Source: Prevotellaceae bacterium (GTDB lineage Bacteria > Bacteroidota > Bacteroidia > Bacteroidales > Bacteroidaceae). Taken from it: a stretch of DNA of 9,490 nt. The notes below the pieces were generated by a model that did no database searches, was not told the origin of the DNA, and worked only from the letters and a program-made list of their open reading frames with translations. Positions 1-6,996 of the stretch are shown here, piece after piece (the first letter of the stretch is position 1; each line of letters opens with the position of its first letter). The stretch lies in the NCBI GenBank assembly GCA_030523505.1, contig JAUNIK010000074.1, positions 1 to 9,490 of the forward strand, given 5' to 3'. A program made the translations under genes and the position numbers.

Positions 1-387
1 AGTGTCGGTCTGGTCAAGGCGAGGCTCCGGTGCATTCTCAAAGAGGCTCTGACCGATGAAATAATATGCCTCTTCTGCATATCTTCCCTTGGCGTATGTA
101 TTGGCATACTTACGGAAGGTCATAGAAGCTGCATCGTAGTCTTCATTATTAAACTGAGCCATTCCCAACATATAGAGGCATTCCTCGGCATTCTCCGTTC
201 CTTTCTGATACGAAACGAGTTCTTCGAGGAGGGTGGTAGCGCGGTTGTACTTGCCATTGGCAAAGCACTCTTTCGCGTATTCATATCTATATTGCTGGTC
301 GCTCGACTTATATACAGAGTTGAACTCATTGGCACAGCCTGAGCACAACAGAATGATTGAAATGATACTTAATATTGCTTTATTCAT
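1..387 (-). CDS. bamD: BamD outer-membrane assembly lipoprotein (5' part, cut by window edge)
   Basis: The first 129 codons are present, starting at the CAT complement at 385-387 and running off the left edge in frame. BamD is the TPR lipoprotein of the BAM complex; it sits on the periplasmic face of the outer membrane and helps fold beta-barrel proteins. The start MNKAILSIISIILLCSGC is a lipoprotein signal with Cys18 as the likely lipidation site; the residue at -3 is Cys rather than the usual Leu, a mild departure. TPR-type helical pairs follow (residues about 30-60, with FANGKYNRATTLLEEL, and about 68-105, with FNNEDYDAASMTFRKY). The segment ending PRLDQTDT matches the region before the third BamD repeat. 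The start is supported by a perfect Bacteroidetes promoter 25 nt upstream. It is transcribed away from uvrB. The 3' end is not visible. Confidence 0.9.
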   Translation of the reverse strand, partial: MNKAILSIISIILLCSGCANEFNSVYKSSDQQYRYEYAKECFANGKYNRATTLLEELVSYQKGTENAEECLYMLGMAQFNNEDYDAASMTFRKYANTYAKGRYAEEAYYFIGQSLFENAPEPRLDQTDT

Positions 388-411
388 ACTTCGTGGTATG
401 TTTTTGAATTG

Positions 412-442
412 CAAAATTACTGCATTTTTTCCAATTTTCAAA
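412..442 (-). promoter_or_regulatory. bamD promoter, Bacteroidetes sigma-A type
   Basis: On the minus strand a TTTG (-33 box, plus-strand 439-442) is followed after exactly 19 nt by TAATTTTG (-7 box, plus-strand 412-419). This matches the Bacteroidetes consensus TTTG-N19-21-TAnnTTTG. It predicts a short leader of about 20 nt before the bamD ATG at 387. It is the best promoter match in the window. Confidence 0.8.
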
Positions 443-546
443 ACCTTTTAAACTTATTTTTATAAATAAGTGGGGTATTATAACACTTTTACAGAATAAA
501 ATCAAAGAAATCCAAGGGTATAGTCCGGTATTAGGAGAAATTTTCG

Positions 547-554
547 TATTTTTG
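547..554 (+). promoter_or_regulatory. uvrB -7 box abutting the start codon
   Basis: TATTTTTG fits the Bacteroidetes -7 box TAnnTTTG. Only four bases separate it from the uvrB ATG at 559, so the transcription start would fall at or within a base or two of the A of the ATG. That implies a leaderless or nearly leaderless mRNA. I see no good TTTG -33 box at the usual distance, and no LexA-like or other operator that I can recognise. Confidence 0.55.
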
Positions 555-558
555 CAGA

Positions 559-2586
559 ATGGATTTCAAATTAACCTCTAAATACAAACCTACCGGTGAT
601 CAGCCTGAGGCTATACGCCAGTTGACTGATGGCTTGAACCGTGGCGATGAAGCACAAGTGCTTCTCGGCGTCACCGGTTCGGGTAAGACTTTTACTGTTG
701 CAAATGTCATTGCAAACGTAAACCGCCCTACCCTCATCCTTTCACACAACAAGACTCTTGCAGCACAGCTGTACGAGGAGATGAAGGCGTTCTTTCCTGA
801 GAATGCCGTGGAATACTATGTTTCTTACTACGACTATTATCAGCCTGAGGCTTATCTGCCTTCGAGCGATGTGTATATCGAAAAGGATCTTGCCATTAAC
901 GAGGAAATCGACCGACTCCGACTGAAAGCCGTCAGTGCACTGCTCTCGGGCAGAAGGGATGTCATCGTGGTGTCATCGGTGTCGTGCATCTATGGTATGG
1001 GTGGTCCGATGTCACTGCAAAGCAATGTGGTGTCGGCGACAGTAGGACAGCGTATTGACCGTAATGATTTTTTACGTCAGCTTGTCGATGCTCTCTACAT
1101 ACGCAACGATATTGCTTTGGAGAGGGGTAACTTCCGTGTGAAGGGCGATACTGTTGACATATATCCTGCCTACAGTGAGTGTGTGGTGCGCATCACTTGG
1201 TGGGATGATGAGATTGACTCGATTGAGGAGGTTGACCCTATCAGTTTCCATCGTCTGCAGAAGTTCGACGACTACAAGCTATTCCCTGCTAACCTGTTCG
1301 TAACTACTAAGGAACAGCAGGAAATGGGCATCCGCAAAATCCAGGACGATCTGGCGAAGCAGATAAGTTTCTTTGAGGAGGTTGGCGATGAGCTCAAGGC
1401 GCAGCGAATCAAGGAACGAGTGGAATACGATTTGGAGATGATTCGCGAACTCGGGCATTGCTCGGGCATCGAGAACTATTCAAGGTATTTCGATGGTCGT
1501 GAGGCTGGACAAAAGCCATATTGTTTGTTGGACTTTTTCCCAAAGGATTTCGTTCTTGTCGTTGACGAGAGCCATGTGAGTGTGCCACAGATTGGTGCGA
1601 TGTATGGTGGCGACCGTGCACGCAAGCAGAATCTCGTGGAATATGGTTTCCGTCTGCCGGCGGCTTTCGACAACCGTCCTCTGCGTTTCGAGGAGTTCCG
1701 CGAGATGGTGAACCAGGTTATCTATGTGTCGGCAACGCCTGCCAACTACGAACTGGAAGAGTCCGAGGGTGTTGTCGTCGAACAGGTGATTCGTCCTACG
1801 GGCCTTCTCGATCCGGAGATTGATGTGCGTCCTTCGGAGAATCAGATTGATGATCTTGCCGAGGAGATTCTCCAGCGTGTGGAGAAGAATGAGCGCGTGC
1901 TGGTGACTACCCTCACCAAGAGAATGGCGGAGGAGTTGACGGAATATCTGCTCAACCATGATATCAGGGCGAACTATATCCATAGTGATGTGGCTACTCT
2001 CGACCGTGTGAAAATCATGAACGACCTGCGTGCTGGTGTCTTCGATGTTCTTGTGGGTGTGAACCTTCTGCGTGAGGGTCTCGACTTGCCGGAGGTGTCG
2101 CTTGTGGCTATCCTCGATGCTGACAAAGAGGGCTTCCTGCGCAGTGAACGAAGCATGACGCAGACGGTGGGTCGTGCGGCAAGAAATGTTAACGGCAAGG
2201 TTATCATGTATGCCGACAAGATTACAGAGAGTATGCAGCGCACCATCGACGAGACTTACCGCCGAAGGGGTATCCAGATGCGCTACAACGAGGAGCATGG
2301 CATCACTCCTACCCAGATCATAAAGGATATCAAGGGGGCATTATCGACGGGTTCTGCCGAGAAGGAGGCTCCAAAGGCTAAGATTGCATATATCCCTCAG
2401 GAGCACGAGGCTGCTTTTGCTGCCGATCCGATTATCCAGAGCATGACTCGCCCTCAGATAGAGAAGGCCATCGCGAACAACACGGCTCTGATGAAGGAGG
2501 CCGCAACGAAGCTCGACTTCATTCAGGCTGCTCAGTACCGTGACGAGATTGTACGACTGCAGGATTTGTTGGGGGATAAAAGTTAA
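559..2586 (+). CDS. uvrB: UvrABC system protein B (excinuclease subunit UvrB)
   Basis: UvrB is the DNA-damage verification helicase of nucleotide excision repair. It is loaded by UvrA, opens DNA around a lesion and recruits UvrC for incision. The 675 residues match the family's usual length. Visible landmarks are: Walker A GVTGSGKT (37-44); the aromatic beta-hairpin that probes damage ([16 protein letters not shown], 87-102); the Walker B/DEAD-like DESH (336-339); motif III SATP (391-394); motif V region [10 protein letters not shown] (505-514); motif [11 protein letters not shown] (535-543); and a C-terminal UVR domain (about 635-671, with [12 protein letters not shown]) that binds UvrC. In the UVR motif the usual LDFE reads LDFI. 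The N-terminus [19 protein letters not shown] is standard, so the start is secure. It is divergent from bamD and stands 79 nt before the next start, which has its own -7 box, so it is probably monocistronic. Confidence 0.98.
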   Translation: MDFKLTSKYKPTGDQPEAIRQLTDGLNRGDEAQVLLGVTGSGKTFTVANVIANVNRPTLILSHNKTLAAQLYEEMKAFFPENAVEYYVSYYDYYQPEAYLPSSDVYIEKDLAINEEIDRLRLKAVSALLSGRRDVIVVSSVSCIYGMGGPMSLQSNVVSATVGQRIDRNDFLRQLVDALYIRNDIALERGNFRVKGDTVDIYPAYSECVVRITWWDDEIDSIEEVDPISFHRLQKFDDYKLFPANLFVTTKEQQEMGIRKIQDDLAKQISFFEEVGDELKAQRIKERVEYDLEMIRELGHCSGIENYSRYFDGREAGQKPYCLLDFFPKDFVLVVDESHVSVPQIGAMYGGDRARKQNLVEYGFRLPAAFDNRPLRFEEFREMVNQVIYVSATPANYELEESEGVVVEQVIRPTGLLDPEIDVRPSENQIDDLAEEILQRVEKNERVLVTTLTKRMAEELTEYLLNHDIRANYIHSDVATLDRVKIMNDLRAGVFDVLVGVNLLREGLDLPEVSLVAILDADKEGFLRSERSMTQTVGRAARNVNGKVIMYADKITESMQRTIDETYRRRGIQMRYNEEHGITPTQIIKDIKGALSTGSAEKEAPKAKIAYIPQEHEAAFAADPIIQSMTRPQIEKAIANNTALMKEAATKLDFIQAAQYRDEIVRLQDLLGDKS

Positions 2587-2625
2587 ATTTTCATATTATG
2601 AAGCCATAAAGCGAAGATATTTTTG

Positions 2626-2633
2626 TAATTTTG
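2626..2633 (+). promoter_or_regulatory. -7 box for the DUF4468 gene
   Basis: TAATTTTG followed by CA matches the Bacteroidetes -7 element. It lies 40 nt after the uvrB stop and 32 nt before the ATG at 2666. No convincing -33 TTTG is seen at 19-21 nt upstream. It suggests that the gene is transcribed separately from uvrB. Confidence 0.55.
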
Positions 2634-2665
2634 CAGAGAAATTAAAAAACGACACGAACAATAGT

Positions 2666-3364
2666 ATGAAGAAAATAGCATTATTCCTCATGATGTGCCT
2701 GCCTATGATGGCTATGGCACAGAGCAACTGGGAGGTTCCTGCTGCGAAAACCCAGAAGGTTGCTGAGAAGGTTGAGAAGAAAAATACTGCCACCACCAAG
2801 GTGAAGGTTGCGAAAGTAAAAGATACAAAGCAGAGCAACAAGGTGAGCGTCATCAAAGAGGCTGACCGCCCTTATCTTGCTGGTGCTGTGCCAGAGGTTG
2901 ATGGCAAGGTGGTGTTCAACACAGACATCGAGGTTCCGGGCAAGTCGGCTGCTGAAATCTACGACCTTGTATATGCTGAACTGGAGCGTCTCACCAGTGA
3001 TGAGCACCAGACGGGCAACAGCAAGATTGCACTGATAAACCGCGATGACAAGAGTATCGTGGCTACATGCAGCGAGTGGCTGGTGTTCAGCGACAAGCTC
3101 CTCGTTCTCGACCGTGCCGAGATGAACTATGTCGTTCTGGCGAAGTGCTTCAATGGCAAGGTGAGTGTCACCATCGAGCGCATCACATATAAATACGACA
3201 CTGAGCGCAACCCGGGCATCACTCCTGCCGAGGAACTCATCACCGACAAGTGGATGCTCGCAAACAATGGTACAAAACTGAAGAAGCTGAATAGCAAGTT
3301 CCGCAAGGGTACTGTTGACCGTACGAACAATATCTTCGACGAACTGAAGCGCGGCATCAAATAA
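2666..3364 (+). CDS. Secreted DUF4468 domain-containing protein
   Basis: This is a 232-residue exported protein of unknown function. I chose ATG 2666 because it begins a clear Sec signal peptide (MKKIALFLMMCLPMMAMA, probable cleavage before QS at 19-20) and follows a promoter box; the frame stays open back into uvrB, but that extension would bury the signal. A Lys-rich, Ala/Thr/Val linker spans about 25-65. The folded part (about 70-232) resembles DUF4468, a TBP-like-fold domain common in Bacteroidales secreted proteins: KVVFNTDIEVPGKSAAEIYD (81-100), the SEWLVFS strand (136-142) and the ERITYKYD strand (171-178), ending in an amphipathic helix NNIFDELKRG. No lipobox or transmembrane segment is present beyond the signal, so it is likely periplasmic. 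Family assignment is by pattern recognition only. The family's biochemical role is not known and context does not reveal it. Confidence 0.85.
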   Translation: MKKIALFLMMCLPMMAMAQSNWEVPAAKTQKVAEKVEKKNTATTKVKVAKVKDTKQSNKVSVIKEADRPYLAGAVPEVDGKVVFNTDIEVPGKSAAEIYDLVYAELERLTSDEHQTGNSKIALINRDDKSIVATCSEWLVFSDKLLVLDRAEMNYVVLAKCFNGKVSVTIERITYKYDTERNPGITPAEELITDKWMLANNGTKLKKLNSKFRKGTVDRTNNIFDELKRGIK

Positions 3365-3381
3365 TTAAGTTTTTTCTGTCA

Positions 3382-3518
3382 AGAATTAGAGAATTAGAGA
3401 TTTTTTCTATCCTGAATGAAAGTTTTCCCATCCGGATGGCAATTCTTGAAATTCTCGAGAATTCAGAGAATTATTTATAGTACGGGTTTAAATAAAAATT
3501 CTCTAATTCTCTAATTCT
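3382..3518. repeat. Nested inverted-repeat element between two genes
   Basis: A 19-bp perfect inverted repeat bounds the element: AGAATTAGAGAATTAGAGA (3382-3400) and its exact reverse complement (3500-3518). Each arm is itself built of an 8-bp direct repeat, GAATTAGA. Inside lie two perfect palindromes, CCATCCGGATGG (3428-3439) and AATTCTCGAGAATT (3450-3463). A transcript would fold into a long stem with internal hairpins. An A-rich stretch, not a U-run, follows the right arm, so it is not a standard plus-strand terminator. It could be a dispersed intergenic repeat, a bidirectional terminator or an mRNA-stability element. Confidence 0.75.
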
Positions 3519-3582
3519 AGAAAAAGAAAAAAATTATTTCCTTGTATCTGAAAGTAAATAGCAGTCTAAAAATTACAAAACA

Positions 3583-3819
3583 ATGGAAAACGAGAAAGAA
3601 TTTCAGGAGCGCCGTGAGCGCCACAAGATGGAGAGGATGAGTTATTCGGAAAGAGGTCGTTTCTTCCTTATCCGCAACATCCTCAACACCATATTTATTA
3701 TCCTTACTGCCGTAGGCTGTGGTTTGTTCTACTGGAAGAGCCACGACATCGGTGGAATGTTGCTCATCAGTGCCGTTGTGATAAAACTGGCAGAGTGCGT
3801 GCTTCGTATCATTAAATAA
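3583..3819 (+). CDS. Small two-helix membrane protein, unknown function
   Basis: A 78-residue protein that I do not recognise. The first 27 residues are hydrophilic and charged (MENEKEFQERRERHKMERM), like a short cytoplasmic helix. Two hydrophobic helices follow: about 28-50 (FLIRNILNTIFIILTAVGCGLFYW) and about 56-76 (IGGMLLISAVVIKLAECVLRII), joined by a short KSHDIG turn. By the positive-inside rule both termini would face the cytoplasm. It ends 2 nt before the porin ATG, which strongly suggests co-transcription and translational coupling. The hydrophobicity pattern, codon use and tight linkage argue that it is real despite its size. The start at 3583 follows an A-rich leader (ATTACAAAACA) typical of Bacteroidetes. 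No clean TAnnTTTG box was found upstream, so the operon promoter is undefined. Confidence 0.75.
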   Translation: MENEKEFQERRERHKMERMSYSERGRFFLIRNILNTIFIILTAVGCGLFYWKSHDIGGMLLISAVVIKLAECVLRIIK

Positions 3820-3821
3820 CT

Positions 3822-6170
3822 ATGAAAAAAGTCCTTCTGGTAATATCACTCCTCATGTTCCTGACCATCCCAATGGATGGCCAGCGATATCAGCCGTCCA
3901 ACCAGAGCAGAAATATGGGAGGCAGCATGGGCAGCGGAATGTCTATGGGCTCTAACCGTGGAAAAAACCAGAAAGACTCTGTCGGTGGTGGTCATAAGGA
4001 GATTCCTAAGGGCGTGAAGATGTGGACCGTCAACAAACGTTTCGGCGATGTAATAAAGCAAGAACTCGACACGGTGACCCACCTATATCAGAACTCGCCA
4101 TACACTGCCGGACTCTACGGTGATTATAACTTCACCGGAAACCTCGGCACACCGCGTATCAGCCGTATCTTCATAAACAGAAGCACCGACGATGGTGACT
4201 TCCTGTTTACCGAACCATACAGCTATTTCTACGAGAAACCGGAGAACTTCCTATTCACCAACACTCGTTCCCCTTACGCCAACCTCTCATACAACACTTG
4301 CGGTAACCGCACGAATGGCGAGGATCACTTCTCGGCAAAATACGGAGTGAATGTGAACAAGCGTCTGGGATTCGGCTTCAAGGTGAACTACCTCTACGGA
4401 CGTGGATACTACAGCGACCAGAGTACATCGCATTTCAACTTCAACCTGTATGGATCGTATATCGGCGACCAGTATCAGGCGCATCTGCTTTTCACAACAA
4501 ACAAGCAGAAGGTGACCGAGAATGGCGGTATCACCGATGACATGTTTATCACACATCCGGAGAGTTTCAGCGACAACTATTCATCGAACGAAATCCCGAC
4601 AATGCTGTCGCGCAACTGGAACCGTAACCGCAACTACCATGTATTCCTCACCCATCGCTACAACATCGGTTTCCACCGTCAGGTTCCAATGACCGAGGAG
4701 GAGATCGAGGCGAAGAAATTCGCCATGGCCTCAAAGGAGGACAACAAATACAACGATGAGAAGAAGAAGCGGAAACACAACGATGACGAATACGAAGACG
4801 AAAACGAATACACAGAGCGCGAGAAGGAGCAGACCTTCGCTGGTCGTCCTGACAATGCCAAGATTGCCGGCGACGACAAGGTGCGCAACGACAGTACTCT
4901 GGTCACTCCGGGACTTACCCTCGACATGGCTCAGGCTGACAGCATCATGAATGCCGAGAAGAAGGAGCAGAAGGACACCACATGGATGAAGACGGAGTAT
5001 GTGCCGGTGACAAGTTTCATCCACACTGCACAGCTCGACACTCATAACCGTATCTATCAGGCCTACCAGTCGCCACAGTCATACTACGCTGACACGTTCT
5101 TCAACACTGATATCCCAAGCGATTCTATATACGACGAGACGAAGTATTTCCGCTTGAGAAACACCGTAGCGCTGTCGATGCTCGAGGGCTTCAACAAATG
5201 GATGGTAGCCGGCATCAAAGTGTTTGCCGCAAGCGACCTGCGCCATTATGTACTGCCTGATGAAGAGCGACAGATGGTGAGCGACAATCTGCACAACCTC
5301 ACCATCGGTGGTCAGATGAGCCGCTATCAGGGTAAAGCATTCCATTACAATGTCTTGGCAGAAACATGCATCCTTGGCGATGAGTTAGGACAGGTGAAGG
5401 TTGACGGAAATATCGACCTTAACTTCGCTCTGTTTGGCGACACGATGACACTTGCTGCTAAGGGATTCTTCCACAACGAGCGTCCAAACTACTATATGCG
5501 CCACTACCACGGCAAGCATTTCTGGTGGGACAACGACCTGAGCATGCAGACTCACACCCATCTGGAAGGACTGCTGTCGTACCAGAAGACTCGCACCTCG
5601 TTGCGCTTCGCTGCCGACGCTCTTACCAACTACACCTATTTCGGCACTTCAAACGAGAGCACGGAGAACCAGCCTTATATTAATAATAAGGTGGCAGTGC
5701 GACAGAGCGAAGACGCAATAAGTGTGCTCACAGCATCGCTCGACCAGAAGTTCCGCTTCAGCATCGTGAACTGGGAGTCGGTTGTCACATGGCAGAAATC
5801 CACCAATCAGGATGTGCTGCCTGTTCCAGCGCTGAACATCTACACCAACCTCTATCTGAAGTTCCGCATAGCGAAGGTGCTCTACACAGAGTTGGGTGTT
5901 GACGCGAGATATTTCACAGAGTACGAGGCACCATACTATGTTCCGGGAATCGGTCAGTTTGCTGTGCAGGAGAACCCAGACAAGGTGAAGATTGGCAACT
6001 ATCCAATCATCAACGCCTATGCAAACTTCAACCTCAAAGGTACCCGATTCTTCGTTGTCTATTCCCACGCCAACCAAGGCATGGGCAACAGAAACCAGTT
6101 CCTCACCCCTCACTACCCTATCAACAACACCGTCCTCCGCTTCGGCATCAGTTGGAATTTCTTTAATTAA
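3822..6170 (+). CDS. Putative outer-membrane porin (Porin_10-like beta-barrel)
   Basis: A 782-residue protein resembling the Bacteroidetes putative porin family (Porin_10). The signal peptide is MKKVLLVISLLMFLTIPMDG (cleavage about 20-21). A Gly/Ser/Met-rich linker follows (32-47, MGGSMGSGMSMGSNRG). The family-like N-terminal region includes TVTHLYQNS and FLFTNTRSPYANLSYNTCG, then alternating aromatic strands (GFGFKVNYLYGRGYY, HFNFNLYGSYIG). The family motif TSFIHTAQLDTHNRIYQAY falls at about 396-414, and NTVALSMLEGFNKW follows. The chain ends in amphipathic strands and FGISWNFFN, an aromatic C-terminal strand suited to BAM recognition. Between strands, about residues 290-395 form a hydrophilic stretch with a highly charged core (305-337, rich in K, D, E, N). 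It probably follows the upstream 78-residue gene in one operon. Substrate and true pore activity are unknown; the family name is a fold prediction. Confidence 0.85.
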   Translation: MKKVLLVISLLMFLTIPMDGQRYQPSNQSRNMGGSMGSGMSMGSNRGKNQKDSVGGGHKEIPKGVKMWTVNKRFGDVIKQELDTVTHLYQNSPYTAGLYGDYNFTGNLGTPRISRIFINRSTDDGDFLFTEPYSYFYEKPENFLFTNTRSPYANLSYNTCGNRTNGEDHFSAKYGVNVNKRLGFGFKVNYLYGRGYYSDQSTSHFNFNLYGSYIGDQYQAHLLFTTNKQKVTENGGITDDMFITHPESFSDNYSSNEIPTMLSRNWNRNRNYHVFLTHRYNIGFHRQVPMTEEEIEAKKFAMASKEDNKYNDEKKKRKHNDDEYEDENEYTEREKEQTFAGRPDNAKIAGDDKVRNDSTLVTPGLTLDMAQADSIMNAEKKEQKDTTWMKTEYVPVTSFIHTAQLDTHNRIYQAYQSPQSYYADTFFNTDIPSDSIYDETKYFRLRNTVALSMLEGFNKWMVAGIKVFAASDLRHYVLPDEERQMVSDNLHNLTIGGQMSRYQGKAFHYNVLAETCILGDELGQVKVDGNIDLNFALFGDTMTLAAKGFFHNERPNYYMRHYHGKHFWWDNDLSMQTHTHLEGLLSYQKTRTSLRFAADALTNYTYFGTSNESTENQPYINNKVAVRQSEDAISVLTASLDQKFRFSIVNWESVVTWQKSTNQDVLPVPALNIYTNLYLKFRIAKVLYTELGVDARYFTEYEAPYYVPGIGQFAVQENPDKVKIGNYPIINAYANFNLKGTRFFVVYSHANQGMGNRNQFLTPHYPINNTVLRFGISWNFFN

Positions 6171-6248
6171 TGACCCCTCCGGAGGAGATTATCAGGAAAT
6201 CATTTTCATCTTTTCCTACTAAATCAAGCAAAAAGTCTGGCGAAAAAC

Positions 6249-6279
6249 TTGGTAGATTGAGATAAATGCAGTAATTTTG
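6249..6279 (+). promoter_or_regulatory. Promoter upstream of the candidate structured RNA
   Basis: TTGG (6249-6252) is followed after 19 nt by TAATTTTG (6272-6279), close to the Bacteroidetes TTTG-N19-TAnnTTTG pattern. No protein gene lies downstream on this strand; the first structured element begins at 6301. The predicted transcription start is about 6283-6286, leaving a tail of about 15 nt before the closing helix that could be processed off. Confidence 0.65.
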
Positions 6280-6300
6280 CAAATAGAAATAAAAGAATTC

Positions 6301-6498
6301 GGGGGTTGTTCAGTTCGATCGGGATACTCATCAAAAAATTATGATTGAAACTGAGATCGCTACTCTTCTCAATGGCGGGCCGCATAAAGCCCTTAGGGCC
6401 TAAGTCGAGGCAACTCCACCGGTGGATTACAACGATAAGAGTGCACTCTAAACTTCCTTTCTCGGAGTTTTCATCACATCACTGGGCAACCCCTTTTT
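6301..6498 (+). ncRNA. Candidate structured RNA (6S-like), not firmly identified
   Basis: The ends pair in a continuous 14-bp helix, 6301-6314 with 6481-6494 (GGGGGUUGUUCAGU with ACUGGGCAACCCCU, including three G-U pairs), followed directly by a U-run (6494-6498). A second helix with one U-U mismatch pairs 6322-6329 with 6465-6472. Farther in, ACUCUU (about 6362-6367) can pair with AAGAGU (6437-6442), and the tip is GC-rich with GCCCUUAGGGC and CCACCGGUGG. This gives a long rod about 195 nt long with an interrupted, AU-rich middle. The promoter at 6249-6279 and the absence of a plausible protein support an independent transcript. Size and architecture fit 6S RNA, the RNA polymerase regulator. 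I cannot confirm the family by sequence, and it could be another Bacteroidales ncRNA. Confidence 0.55.
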
Positions 6499-6575
6499 AC
6501 TCCATTTCCCGAATTTGCAGATTTAACTCCCAACCATCCTTTTCGCTTTCTCCGTCTCACATCAAACTATACAGG

Positions 6576-6670
6576 GTGCATATTTTTAATTGTTATTTGT
6601 AATTATTGTAACGCAGTGTCTATTCCGAGCGTTACAAATAACAATAATAACAATAAAAATGGACACGCAT
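6576..6670. repeat. Hairpin core 1 of the tandem array
   Basis: The left arm with ATTATTGTAACGC pairs with GCGTTACAAATAAC on the right; the apical stem GTAACGC/GCGTTAC is perfect here apart from flanking bases. The outer stem is ATTGTTATT/AATAACAAT, extended by CATaTTTTT/AAAAATG. The loop is AGTGTCTATTCCGA. An 11-codon frame ATG...TAA (6659-6691, MDTHTDTNNR) starts at the right base of the hairpin. Confidence 0.8.
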
Positions 6671-6739
6671 ACTGATACTAATAATAGGTAAAATTATCTA
6701 AATAAATATTTAAATTCCATGTTCAACTTTTAGGTAGGT

Positions 6740-6832
6740 GTGCATATTTCTAATTGTTATTTGTTATTATTGTAACACAGTGCATTCCGAGCGTTACAAA
6801 TAACAATAATAACAATAAAAATGGACACGCAT
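6740..6832. repeat. Hairpin core 2 of the tandem array
   Basis: Same architecture as core 1. The apical stem carries one change, GTAACAC opposite GCGTTAC, giving an A-C mismatch or a recent mutation; the loop is shorter (AGTGCATTCCGA). An 11-codon frame (6821-6853, MDTHGDTNNR) begins at the right base. The linker after it contains a 24-nt perfect AT-only palindrome (6851-6874) that unit 1 lacks. Confidence 0.8.
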
Positions 6833-6850
6833 GGTGATACTAATAATAGG

Positions 6851-6874
6851 TAATATTTATATATATAAATATTA
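6851..6874. repeat. 24-nt perfect AT-only palindrome
   Basis: The 24 bases centred on TATATATA between array units 2 and 3 are a perfect palindrome. The matching linker between units 1 and 2 is AT-rich but not palindromic, so it arose or decayed after duplication. It could form a cruciform or simply be AT drift. Confidence 0.7.
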
Positions 6875-6901
6875 AATTTCATGTCCAACTTTTAGGTAGG
6901 G

Positions 6902-6996
6902 GCGCATATTTTAATTGTTATTTGTTATTATTGTAACGCAGTGCCTTTCCTTGAGCGTTACAAATAACAATAATAACAATAAAAATGGACACGCAT
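6902..6996. repeat. Hairpin core 3 of the tandem array (last copy)
   Basis: Same stem as core 1, with GTAACGC/GCGTTAC restored and the loop AGTGCCTTTCCTTGA. Similarity to the other units stops immediately after GGACACGCAT (6996), which marks the array's right boundary. The same GACACGCAT occurs once more, alone, at 7176-7184. Confidence 0.8.

Larger units (their letters stand above)
6576..6996. repeat. Tandem array of three hairpin-bearing units of about 163 bp
   Basis: Three near-identical units begin at 6576, 6740 and about 6902 (periods 164 and 162). Each has a hairpin-forming core of about 95 nt (6576-6670, 6740-6832, 6902-6996), from GCATATTT...AATTGTTATT on the left to AACAATAAAAATGGACACGCAT on the right. 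Units 1 and 2 also share a linker of about 68 nt (GATACTAATAATAGG ... CAACTTTTAGGTAGG); unit 3 stops at GGACACGCAT. The right halves (GAGCGTTACAAATAACAATA and onward) are invariant, while the loop differs in each unit. This is a real tandem duplication, seen directly in the sequence. Its function is unknown. Confidence 0.95.

Noticed and set aside
1480..2298. A 272-codon open frame on the minus strand inside uvrB
   Set aside because: It lies wholly antisense to an intact, fully conserved uvrB and has a low-complexity His/Leu/Thr composition typical of shadow frames.
2540..2665. Upstream extension of the DUF4468 gene into uvrB
   Set aside because: The extension overlaps uvrB and would bury a textbook signal peptide; the -7 box at 2626-2633 favours the ATG at 2666.
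5649..6113. A 154-codon open frame on the minus strand inside the porin gene
   Set aside because: Antisense to the barrel strands; the Val/Glu/His pattern mirrors the sense codons and no promoter or domain is visible.
6176..6185. CCTCCGGAGG palindrome after the porin stop as a terminator
   Set aside because: It has no loop bases and no following U-run.
6345..6602. An 85-codon open frame within the candidate RNA and array
   Set aside because: Composition is unlike neighbouring proteins, no domain is recognisable, and the sequence is better explained by paired RNA helices. An open frame on the opposite strand also lacks a recognisable product.
6576..6996. CRISPR array
   Set aside because: Units are about 163 bp, there are only three, and the linkers are themselves repeats rather than unique spacers; no cas genes are present.
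6576..6996. Integron attC cassette array
   Set aside because: The imperfect hairpins recall attC, but the conserved GTTRRRY/RYYYAAC core sites are not found, the linkers are duplicated rather than different cassettes, and there is no integrase.
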